In this document: in pieces, positions 7,436 through 15,197 of the stretch
Numbering within the stretch: position 1 is the first letter of the stretch
How the letters are laid out: the number at the start of each line of letters is the position of its first letter
Source of the DNA: CAYUXF01 sp964448755
Lineage (GTDB): Bacteria > Margulisbacteria > Termititenacia > Termititenacales > CAYUXF01
Assembly (NCBI GenBank): GCA_964448755.1
Contig: CAYUXF010000029.1
Span: forward strand, 1 to 18,514
DNA length: 18,514 bases
Direction: 5' to 3'
The notes under the pieces: model-generated
The model's database searches: none
Seen by the model: the letters and a program-made list of their open reading frames with translations, nothing else
Told to the model about the DNA's origin: nothing
Program-made: the position numbers and the translations under genes

Positions 7436-8278
7436 TTAATTAACTCCGGCAAATTTTTTTAAAAGAGCTATCTCTGCCGGCCATTTTTCCGGGTCTGGTG
7501 TTTCTAAAATAAGGGGCATGTTATTGAACCTCTTGTCCTGCATTAGTTTTTTAAAAAAATCAATACCTAGCGTACCGCCGCCTAATGATTCATGGCGGTC
7601 AACATGCGAACCAACATCTTTTTTGGCATCATTTAAGTGCATTGCCTTTAAATATTTAAACCCGACCACTCTGTCAAATTCAGTCCAAACCTGCTCATAA
7701 TTATTTTTAAGATCATATCCGGCCGCCAGACTATGACAGGTATCCAAACAAACGCCGATCCTCTTTTTATCCTCTACTCTATCTATCAAATACTTGAGAT
7801 GTTCAAATTTATAGCCCAGATTAGAACCCTGTCCGGCCGTATTTTCAATGACCAAGATCAGTTTTTCAGTATCCTTAATTGCTCTATTAATATTTTCGGC
7901 AACATAGTTAAGGCTCTCTTCTTCCGAAATCAGTTGTAAATGGCTGCCGGGATGAAAATTCAAAAAGATCAACCCCAGCTCTTCGCAGCGCCGCGCCTCA
8001 TCAATAAAAGATTTATAAGAAATTTCTCGTTTTTCTTTTTCCGGATTACCTAAATTTATTAAATAGCCGTCATGCGGCAAAATTTGAGCTGAACTATAAT
8101 TGTATTTTTGACAGTTCTCTTTAAAGTTGCGGATATTATCTTCTGTTAAGGGCTTGGCCTGCCATTGTTTTTGATTTTTTACAAAAAGAGCAAAAGCACT
8201 AGCGCCAATAGCCTGGGCATTTAACGGGGCATTTTCCACTCCGCCGGAGACAGAAACATGTGCACCAATATATTTCAT
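7436..8278 (-). CDS. nfo: Endonuclease IV (apurinic/apyrimidinic endonuclease)
   Basis: Endonuclease IV cuts DNA 5' to abasic sites and removes blocked 3' ends in base-excision repair. The 280-residue protein has the family start YIGAHVSVSGG (3-13). All nine zinc ligands known from the E. coli enzyme are in matching places: His69, His109, Glu145, Asp179, His182, His214, Asp227, His229 and Glu259. It is the last gene of the rnc-smc-folD-nfo operon and starts 13 bases after folD. No Shine-Dalgarno sequence is visible before its ATG, so it may depend on coupling to folD. The identification is secure. Confidence 0.97.
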   Translation of the reverse strand: MKYIGAHVSVSGGVENAPLNAQAIGASAFALFVKNQKQWQAKPLTEDNIRNFKENCQKYNYSSAQILPHDGYLINLGNPEKEKREISYKSFIDEARRCEELGLIFLNFHPGSHLQLISEEESLNYVAENINRAIKDTEKLILVIENTAGQGSNLGYKFEHLKYLIDRVEDKKRIGVCLDTCHSLAAGYDLKNNYEQVWTEFDRVVGFKYLKAMHLNDAKKDVGSHVDRHESLGGGTLGIDFFKKLMQDKRFNNMPLILETPDPEKWPAEIALLKKFAGVN

Positions 8279-8291
8279 AGTTAAATTTATT

Positions 8292-9137
8292 TTAGCACGA
8301 AGCTGCTATCTCTGCCGCCTGCAAAGTGTTTTTTAAAAGAAAAGCTCTGGTCATTGGACCAACGCCACCTGGCACCGGCGTAATAAAAGAGGCTTTTTCT
8401 TTAACATGTTCATAGTCAACATCGCCGACCAATTTACCATCAACCCTATTAGTGCCAACATCAATAACCACTGCACCGGGCTTGACCATTTCTGCAGTAA
8501 TTAGCCTGGCTTTACCAACTGCCGCCACAATAATATCGGCCTGCTTAATTTCCGCCGCCAAATCAACAGTGCGCGAATGACAAATCTCAACAGTACAATT
8601 TTCTTTTAATAAGAGAACGGCCATTGGCTTGCCGACAATATTACTGCGGCCGACAACGACCGCTTTTTTCCCCGACAAAGATATCCCGGTCGACTTGATC
8701 AGCTCCAGACAACCTGCCGGCGTACAAGGCAATAAGCCGCCGTAAAAACCATTCAACAAAAGCCCCGTATTATAAGGATGAAAACCATCAACATCTTTTT
8801 TAGGATCAATAGCATAGGTAATCTTCTCTTCATCAATATGCTTTGGCAACGGCAGCTGAACTAAAAAACCATGAATATTTTCGTCTTTATTAAGTTTACG
8901 GACCAGCTCCAAAAGCTCTTCTTCACTGGTAGAAGCAGGCAGACGAAAAACTTCTGAATGAAACCCAACTGAAAGACAATCTTTTTCTTTAGAATTAACA
9001 TAGACACTGGAGGCCGGATCATCACCAACCAGGACAACCGCCAAACCAGGTTTTTTGCCCATAGCCGAAACCTTTGCAGCAATTTCATCCTTTATTTTTT
9101 GAGCGATCGCTTTTCCGTCAATTATTTGCGCCGTCAT
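8292..9137 (-). CDS. folD: Bifunctional methylenetetrahydrofolate dehydrogenase / methenyltetrahydrofolate cyclohydrolase
   Basis: FolD interconverts 5,10-methylene-, methenyl- and 10-formyl-tetrahydrofolate, supplying one-carbon units for purines and formyl-Met. The 281-residue protein is of standard length. The catalytic region SSVYVNSK holds Tyr46 and Lys50, QLPLP contains Gln94, and DVDGFH contains Asp117. The Rossmann domain carries GRSNIVGKP (163-171), and PVPGGVGPMT lies near the C-terminus. AAGGGG six bases before the ATG is a good ribosome binding site. It lies between smc and nfo with gaps of 20 and 13 bases. Co-transcription with rnc and smc is inferred from spacing. Cofactor choice (NADP or NAD) was not determined. 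Confidence 0.97.
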   Translation of the reverse strand: MTAQIIDGKAIAQKIKDEIAAKVSAMGKKPGLAVVLVGDDPASSVYVNSKEKDCLSVGFHSEVFRLPASTSEEELLELVRKLNKDENIHGFLVQLPLPKHIDEEKITYAIDPKKDVDGFHPYNTGLLLNGFYGGLLPCTPAGCLELIKSTGISLSGKKAVVVGRSNIVGKPMAVLLLKENCTVEICHSRTVDLAAEIKQADIIVAAVGKARLITAEMVKPGAVVIDVGTNRVDGKLVGDVDYEHVKEKASFITPVPGGVGPMTRAFLLKNTLQAAEIAASC

Positions 9138-9157
9138 CTTAAACCCCTTTATTAAAA

Positions 9158-12100
9158 TTAAACTAACATCTTTTCTTTAGTTTTATTATTCATCTTGACC
9201 GACATCAATTTAGAGATACCATTATTTTCCATTGTAATGCCGAACATTGTATCAGTTATAGCCATGGTCGGCTGACGATGCGTAATAATAATGATCTGCG
9301 TCTCTTCGGAGAACTTCGTTAAAATATCAGTTACCCTGCTGATATTACTATCATCAAGCGCCGCATCGATCTCATCGAGAATACAAAATGGGCCCGGTCT
9401 GGCTGAAAGCAGCGAAAACAGGAGCGCAATAGCGGTCAAGGCTTTCTGTCCACCAGAGAGAAGCGTCATAGACTGCGCGCGACGGCTGCCGGGAACTTTA
9501 GCATAGATCTCTACACCAGATTCCAGTACATTGGTTTCATCAATTATTTTCAACTCACCCTCGCCGCCCCTAAAAAGCTCAGAAAAAATACGTTTAAAAT
9601 GTTTATTAACATCATTAAACGTCTCTTTAAATGCTTTAATAGCAACTTCATCTAATTCTTTTATTAAATTGTTAATATCGTCTTTAGACTGGAGCAGGTC
9701 GTTACACTGTTTTTCAATAAAAGCGAGACGGTCTTTTTGGGCCTCATATTCTTCGATGGCCAGCAAATTAACCGGTTCCAACCTTTTAATTTTTCGGCGT
9801 AATTTTTCAACTTCCTGATTGATCTGTTCAAAGTCTTCAATTACCGCATCAGAACTAAGTACATCTTCCATGGTCAGCTCATATTCTGCGCTCAAACGGT
9901 GCTCTATCTCGCTATACTCCGCCTCTACTCTAGCCAGTTTAATTTCCTCTTCAGAGAGTTTTGTTCTGGCTTCACGGTCGGAAGCATTGCTCTCTTTTTC
10001 TAAACGATCATAGACTTCCAGATCATTAAAATAACGTTTTCTTTCCTGGTCGAGCTCGGTCAGCTTATTCTCTTTTTCCACGATAGCCGAATCGGCCGCC
10101 GGCAGTTCTGTATTTTTAAGCTCGATCAACTGTTCTGAGGCCTGCTTCTGCACAAAGCTATTCTCTTTTTCCTCTTTCTTCTGGAGCAGCTGCGCCTCGG
10201 TTTTTGCTATTGATTCTTTCAAGCCCTCTTTTTTTAGTTCGATCTGCCGTTTATTCCCCTCGGCATTGCTGATACTGATCTTAATCTCGGTCAAGAGTTC
10301 GTTAGCCCGCTCTTTTTCACTTTCTACGGTTTTGAGCGCTTCCTGCTTATCGGCAATAACATTACTCAATTCAACAAACTGAGCGTTCAGTTCCGCTAAG
10401 GAATTTTGCACAACCTGTTTCTGCTCTAAAACAACTTTAAACTCTTCTTGTTTCTTTATAATATTCTTTTCATTTTCCGCCAGATCCTTTTGCGCTTTTT
10501 CTTTATCAATAGAATTTCGCGCCAGATCATTGCTCAAAGTGCCGCGCTCAACTTCTAAACTATTGAGTTCGCCGCCAAACCCTTTTAGTTCCTGCTCAAT
10601 AGATTCAAAAAGCACGGAAATCTCTTTATTGCGCTCATTGAGCTTATCCAGCGATTGTCTATATTCCTGAACATCTTTGCGCAATTCAATGATCTCGCGC
10701 TGTCTACCAAGAAGAGATGTCGCATCTTTGTGAGCAGAACCGCCCGCCACCAAACCTTCCGGTAAAAGTAATTCGCCGGAAAGTGTCACTATTTGCACAG
10801 CACCAGCAGCAAAAATCTCTGTCCGTTTAGCCCAGGCGGTAGCCAGATCATTGACAATTACCGTCCGGCCCAGTAAATAGTTCATAACACCGGCATATTT
10901 AGTGTCAAACTGAACAACTGCAGAAGCAACCTCGCCGACCGGCGAAGAAATAGCAGTGTTCTTTTCAAAAGAATTTAACGGCAAAAAGACCGCGCGGCCT
11001 AACGCCTGTTCTTTTAGATGTGTAATTATTTTTTCAACATTTTCTTCTGCCTCAATAATTATCGCCTGTAAATTATTGACCAGCGCCGCTTCAATTGCCG
11101 CTTCGTATTTTTGCGGTGTTACTAAAAGATCGGCCACCACGCCGCGCACAGCAGTAAACCCGGCAATATTATCTTTGCGGGCCGTCAAAACCGAACGGAC
11201 ACCTTTTTGAAAACCCTCGTGGGTTTCATTCATTTCATCTAACAATTTTAAGCGTGAAGATTTGCTGTCAAATAGTTCCTTCGTATGACTGTATTCTGCT
11301 AATAATTTTTTACGCTCTTCTTCTTTAGAAGTTTTCTCATGAAAGAGAGCTTCTCTTCTCTTCTTCAGCTCAGATATCTTTTCCAGAACATAAGCTTGCC
11401 GCTCATTAATTTCTTTATTGCGACTCTCCAGCTGCTGTAAGTGCTCGGTCAGTTTGCGAATAGTTTCTTTTTCTCTATCAATATTTTCCCGGGTATATTT
11501 TTCACTGGAATCTATGCCCAGTAAATTACCTTTTTTCTTTTCTATTTCATTGGTTAGTTTAGAAAGTTCCTCGCGCAGAGCACTATCTTCCCGGCTGATC
11601 TGCTGCCAGCGCTCAAAAATGCCTTTATTTTCCTCGCCTTTATTAGCAATTCTAACTTGTAATTCCTGCAGGGCTTTTTCGGCCGCGGTCAGCTCGAGTT
11701 CTGCTTCTTGCTGTTTAGTTAAAAGATTCTGTTTATTGGCCAAAAGCTGGGCCACTTCTTGATCTATGACCAGCTCACGCTCACTATGATGTTTTAACCT
11801 TTCCCGGGCAATATTTATTTCACCCTGGACCCCCTCACGCTGACGGCGCATTTCAGAAATTTCTTGACGATATTCTCCGATCTGCTGCTCGATCGCCATT
11901 ATTTTTTCTCTGAACTGTTGTTTCTTTTCTACCAGTTCTTCAACTTTTTTATCTGCATTCTCAACCACCGAGCGATAGCTGCCAATGGTCTGTTCAATTT
12001 CTTTTTTAATGTTATTCAGGCGAGAGACCTTTTCTTTATAAACACCTATTTCCAGCTCCGCCAGCTGTTTTTTATATTCTTTATATTCCAGGGCATCTTT

Positions 12101-12733
12101 AGCCTGCTCTGCTAAAGGCTCTAACTGTTGATGGATCTCGCTGCGAATATCCTGCATTCTGGTAAGATTTTGTTCGGTAACCGCCAGCTTTCTCAACGAT
12201 AAAATTTTTCTGTTTTTATACTTATTAATACCGGCCGCCTCCTCAAAAAAAGAACGGCGGTCTTCCGGTTTAGAATGAAGGATCTCTGCTACCTGACCCT
12301 GTCCAATGACAGAATAAGCGCCTTTGCCGATACCAGTATCCAGCAAAAGGCCCTGAATATCCTTGAGGCGGGCTTTTTGTTTATTCAATAAATATTCGCT
12401 CTCGCCAGAACGATAGTATTTTCTGGTGATCTGAACCTCACTATATTCTATCGGCAGTGTCCCGTCGGTATTATCAATGGTCAGAGTTACCTCCGCTAAA
12501 GAGAGCGGCTTACGGGCTTCCGACCCGGCAAAAATAACCTCTTCCTGATTAGAACCGCGCAGGGTTTTCATGGATTGCTCACCCATAACCCAGCGGAAAG
12601 CGTCAATCAAATTACTTTTTCCAGAACCATTGGGGCCAACGATCGCCGTGATACCCTTTGTATCAGAAAAATCTATTACTGTTCTGTCAGCAAAAGTTTT
12701 AAATCCGTGTATTTCCAATTTTTTTAAACGCAT
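9158..12733 (-). CDS. smc: Chromosome segregation protein SMC
   Basis: SMC is the ATPase core of bacterial condensin, which with ScpA and ScpB compacts and helps separate chromosomes. The 1191-residue protein has the full layout. The N-terminal head carries Walker A GPNGSGKS (33-40), followed by a long coiled coil. The hinge lies at roughly 505-665, opening near GFTAVRGVVADLL, and a returning coiled coil leads to the C-terminal head. That head carries the ABC signature LSGGQ (1092-1096) and Walker B ILDEID with Asp1120 and Glu1121. The gene starts 12 bases after rnc, with GGAG seven bases before the ATG. The rnc-smc order is the same as in Bacillus, but folD rather than ftsY follows. scpA and scpB are not in the window. 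Confidence 0.98.
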   Translation of the reverse strand: MRLKKLEIHGFKTFADRTVIDFSDTKGITAIVGPNGSGKSNLIDAFRWVMGEQSMKTLRGSNQEEVIFAGSEARKPLSLAEVTLTIDNTDGTLPIEYSEVQITRKYYRSGESEYLLNKQKARLKDIQGLLLDTGIGKGAYSVIGQGQVAEILHSKPEDRRSFFEEAAGINKYKNRKILSLRKLAVTEQNLTRMQDIRSEIHQQLEPLAEQAKDALEYKEYKKQLAELEIGVYKEKVSRLNNIKKEIEQTIGSYRSVVENADKKVEELVEKKQQFREKIMAIEQQIGEYRQEISEMRRQREGVQGEINIARERLKHHSERELVIDQEVAQLLANKQNLLTKQQEAELELTAAEKALQELQVRIANKGEENKGIFERWQQISREDSALREELSKLTNEIEKKKGNLLGIDSSEKYTRENIDREKETIRKLTEHLQQLESRNKEINERQAYVLEKISELKKRREALFHEKTSKEEERKKLLAEYSHTKELFDSKSSRLKLLDEMNETHEGFQKGVRSVLTARKDNIAGFTAVRGVVADLLVTPQKYEAAIEAALVNNLQAIIIEAEENVEKIITHLKEQALGRAVFLPLNSFEKNTAISSPVGEVASAVVQFDTKYAGVMNYLLGRTVIVNDLATAWAKRTEIFAAGAVQIVTLSGELLLPEGLVAGGSAHKDATSLLGRQREIIELRKDVQEYRQSLDKLNERNKEISVLFESIEQELKGFGGELNSLEVERGTLSNDLARNSIDKEKAQKDLAENEKNIIKKQEEFKVVLEQKQVVQNSLAELNAQFVELSNVIADKQEALKTVESEKERANELLTEIKISISNAEGNKRQIELKKEGLKESIAKTEAQLLQKKEEKENSFVQKQASEQLIELKNTELPAADSAIVEKENKLTELDQERKRYFNDLEVYDRLEKESNASDREARTKLSEEEIKLARVEAEYSEIEHRLSAEYELTMEDVLSSDAVIEDFEQINQEVEKLRRKIKRLEPVNLLAIEEYEAQKDRLAFIEKQCNDLLQSKDDINNLIKELDEVAIKAFKETFNDVNKHFKRIFSELFRGGEGELKIIDETNVLESGVEIYAKVPGSRRAQSMTLLSGGQKALTAIALLFSLLSARPGPFCILDEIDAALDDSNISRVTDILTKFSEETQIIIITHRQPTMAITDTMFGITMENNGISKLMSVKMNNKTKEKMLV

Positions 12734-12745
12734 AAATATCTCCGC

Positions 12746-13474
12746 CTATTTTGTTTTTAAGAGTTCCTGCTCTAAAATATTTCTTGCCGCGTCCTGTTCA
12801 GCTTCTTTTTTGGTCCGCCCTTTACCGTTTGCTTTAATTTTATGCCAGCCATTGCCGACAAAAACCTGCAAATAAAATGTTTTTTTATGTTCTGGCCCCT
12901 CTTCCTTGGTTACCTTATATTTAGGCAGACCCCAGCCAAGCGCCTGCACATGTTCCTGCAGCATTGATTTATAATCATTTAGAGCATCCGCTTTGCCGGC
13001 TTGATCGATAAAATCTTTCATAAAACGGTGAATAACTTTGCGAGCATATTCTAGCCCTTGATCAAGGTAACAAGCGCCAAACAAAGCCTCTAAAAGATTA
13101 GCATTAGTTGATTTACGCTTGTGCCCTTCATTTTCGGCATCATTCTTGCTCAATAATAAATATTCGCCCAGCCCATTGGCTAAAGCAATTTCCGCCAGAG
13201 TTGAATCACTGACGATCATAGCCCGCAGTTTAGTTAAATAACCTTCCTGCTTCTCCGGGTATTTTAAATATAGGTATTCAGAGACCACTAATTTTAAAAC
13301 AGCATCACCAAAAAATTCCAGGCGTTCATTATCCTCTAAAAATTCATGTTTATGGTCATTAACATACGACTTATGACAAAAAACCCTATTTAAGAGTTCC
13401 TGATCCTTAAAAGAAATATTGAATTTCTTTTGAAATTCTTTGATCTTTTTTAATCTCTCCACAGATAATGCCAT
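12746..13474 (-). CDS. rnc: Ribonuclease III
   Basis: RNase III cleaves double-stranded RNA in rRNA processing and mRNA turnover. The 242-residue protein has an N-terminal RNase III domain with the signature NERLEFFGDAVL (Glu50, Glu53, Asp57) and the second metal segment NLLEALFGACYLDQG (Glu129). A C-terminal dsRNA-binding domain spans about 166-237 (DYKSMLQEHVQ ... RTKKEAEQDAA). The position aligning with E. coli Asp114, three before the conserved Glu, is Asn126, as in some other family members. It heads the rnc-smc-folD-nfo operon. No good ribosome binding site lies near the ATG; the nearest, GGGAG, is about 18 bases upstream. A strong hairpin lies in the leader, 37 bases before the start. 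Confidence 0.96.
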   Translation of the reverse strand: MALSVERLKKIKEFQKKFNISFKDQELLNRVFCHKSYVNDHKHEFLEDNERLEFFGDAVLKLVVSEYLYLKYPEKQEGYLTKLRAMIVSDSTLAEIALANGLGEYLLLSKNDAENEGHKRKSTNANLLEALFGACYLDQGLEYARKVIHRFMKDFIDQAGKADALNDYKSMLQEHVQALGWGLPKYKVTKEEGPEHKKTFYLQVFVGNGWHKIKANGKGRTKKEAEQDAARNILEQELLKTK

Positions 13475-13511
13475 AAACTAAAGAAAAGTCTCCCGTTTTC
13501 TAAAAAGTCAC

Positions 13512-13544
13512 ATTAATAAAAAAAGTACCGCTTCCTTTATTAAT
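13512..13544 (-). promoter_or_regulatory. 14-bp hairpin in the rnc leader (possible RNase III autoregulation site or pyk terminator)
   Basis: Read on the minus strand, the arms are ATTAATAAAGGAAG and CTTTTTTTATTAAT with loop CGGTA. All 14 positions pair if two G-U pairs are allowed. On the plus strand those two become A-C mismatches, so the stem fits a minus-strand transcript better. It lies between pyk (stop at 13672) and the rnc ATG at 13474. A possible -10 (GATAAT, 13555-13560) would place the rnc mRNA start just before it. RNase III genes in other bacteria control themselves through leader hairpins. The alternative is an AU-rich terminator for pyk, although no U-run follows the stem directly. 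Confidence 0.45.
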
Positions 13545-13671
13545 ATAGCTTTAGATTATCTTATCATTTAGAGACTTTTTTGTCTTTAATAATTTCCGGT
13601 CGGTTATCGCCAAAACCAGCACAGACAAGAAAAAGAGGCCGTTAAGAAAAAAACAAACTTGACAGAAATTT

Positions 13672-15096
13672 TTAATCGCGGACTTTAGTAAAAATAGCCG
13701 CTTTGCCGATCTCAATAAAATTAGTACTCTCGGCAATACCGGGAGTATTGCCCACCATAACGATCAAATCTTCCGGTGTAATTTCATTTTCGGAGAGCAG
13801 TTTAACAAAAGAACTATAGACCAGCTCATCGGTCGTCTCTTTAATTTCCAGCTGGTAAGCAGTAACGCCATAAGTTATAGAAAGCGCCCGCATGGTAACT
13901 TCATCAACACACAGCGCATAAATTGGCGTTTGACTGCGGTAAGCGGCTAACAATCTGGCCGAACGTCCGCTCATAGAATGCACCATGAGAGCTTTAGCGC
14001 TCAGCTGTCTGGCAGCACCCACCGCCGCCTTGATCAAATAGAACCTGATCGGCACGGCCATTTTAATATCAACATTATGTTCAGGATCTTTTTTGTCCTC
14101 TACATTCTTAGCTATTAACGAGATCATCCGGACCGCTTCCAGCGGATATTTACCGCAGGCGGTCTCACCGCTCAGCATAATTGCGTCAGTACCGTCAAAA
14201 ATAGCGTTAGCCACATCACTGACTTCTGCCCTAGTTGGCCGCGGGTTGTTGATCATAGAATGAAGCATTTGCGTCGCGGTAATGACCGGTTTGGCATAGC
14301 GGATACACATTTTAATGATCTCTTTTTGGATCAGCGGCACTTGTTCCGCCGGCAGCTCAATACCGAGATCGCCTCTGGCCACCATAACACCATAAGCATG
14401 CTGTACGATCTCTTCTATATTATCAACACCCTCTTTGTTCTCTATTTTGGCAATTATTTTTATTGGACTATTGCCTTTGTCTAGCAACTTTTGAACTTCC
14501 TGCAGATCATCTTTATTTCTGACAAAAGAATGGGCAATAAAATCTATTTTTTCAGCAATAGAAAAATTAATGTATTCAATGTCTCTTGCTGTCAAAGCCG
14601 GTAAATTCAAATGAACATTCGGGACATTAATGCTTTTTTTATTTTTAATTTGACCTTCATTTTGAGCTACACAGGTTAAAAACTCATCATTTTTATCTGT
14701 TACTTTCAAGAGTATATCGCCGTCATCTATCAATATATCGCTATTAACCGGCACTTCTTTGACAAACAAATTAAAATTGACCGTAAAAAAAATCCGGCTG
14801 TTATCTGCCGGAGAATTATCGTTGTTGTAGATATAGACCTGATCGCCTGCTTTAACTGATAACGGCGCAGCTATACCGCTAGTCCTGACCTCCGGACCTT
14901 TAGTATCAACAATGATCGCCAGGCGGTCTGACGCTTGCCGAATATTATCGATGATCTTTTTAGTTGTCTTGGTACTTTGATGCGCCGTGTTTAACCTAAT
15001 GGCATCTACTCCTGAATGCCAAAGCGCTTTAATGAACTCTACATCATATCTAAGATCAGAAACAGTCGCGACAATTTTTGTTCTCTTATTACGCAT
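13672..15096 (-). CDS. pyk: Pyruvate kinase, divergent type
   Basis: Pyruvate kinase converts PEP and ADP to pyruvate and ATP, the last step of glycolysis. The 474-residue protein covers the barrel, B domain and C-terminal regulatory domain. Catalytic residues are present: Arg34 and Asn36, Asp64-Thr65, Lys217 and Glu219 (KIEN), Asp243 (RGDLGIE) and Thr275 (TATQML). DTKGPEVRT (64-72) carries the Glu69 associated with K+ dependence. Two normally conserved segments differ: TIGPAS is replaced by TVSDLR (11-16), and NFSHG by NTAHQ (36-40), so the K+-ligand Ser is Ala38. Both changes resemble pyruvate kinases I recall from Bacteroidetes, which suggests a distinct subfamily or transfer. AAGG lies about ten bases before the ATG. 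It has its own promoter and is monocistronic. Confidence 0.95.
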   Translation of the reverse strand: MRNKRTKIVATVSDLRYDVEFIKALWHSGVDAIRLNTAHQSTKTTKKIIDNIRQASDRLAIIVDTKGPEVRTSGIAAPLSVKAGDQVYIYNNDNSPADNSRIFFTVNFNLFVKEVPVNSDILIDDGDILLKVTDKNDEFLTCVAQNEGQIKNKKSINVPNVHLNLPALTARDIEYINFSIAEKIDFIAHSFVRNKDDLQEVQKLLDKGNSPIKIIAKIENKEGVDNIEEIVQHAYGVMVARGDLGIELPAEQVPLIQKEIIKMCIRYAKPVITATQMLHSMINNPRPTRAEVSDVANAIFDGTDAIMLSGETACGKYPLEAVRMISLIAKNVEDKKDPEHNVDIKMAVPIRFYLIKAAVGAARQLSAKALMVHSMSGRSARLLAAYRSQTPIYALCVDEVTMRALSITYGVTAYQLEIKETTDELVYSSFVKLLSENEITPEDLIVMVGNTPGIAESTNFIEIGKAAIFTKVRD

Positions 15097-15153
15097 AAAT
15101 TAAGCACCTTAACTTTTCTTTTTTATAATAACTAACGCCTAAAAAGGCCCCCT

Positions 15154-15182
15154 TTTATAATGTTATTTTAAGCGCTAGTCAA
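15154..15182 (-). promoter_or_regulatory. Promoter of pyk
   Basis: On the minus strand, -35 TTGACT (15177-15182, 5 of 6), a 17-base spacer and -10 TATAAA (15154-15159, 5 of 6) form a good housekeeping promoter. It lies immediately after the radical SAM gene. Transcription would start near 15147, giving a leader of about 50 bases that contains a small GCCT-TTTT-AGGC hairpin. Confidence 0.75.
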
Positions 15183-15197
15183 GCCCATCATTTTTCG

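Noticed and set aside
13659..13664. Perfect TTGACA on the plus strand at the end of pyk
   Set aside because: No acceptable -10 at 16-18 bases downstream and it would read antisense into pyk.
13551..13736. 61-codon minus-strand frame with a hydrophobic stretch between pyk and rnc
   Set aside because: Its start lies inside pyk in another frame, it has no ribosome binding site, and the composition is that of an out-of-frame tail plus spacer.
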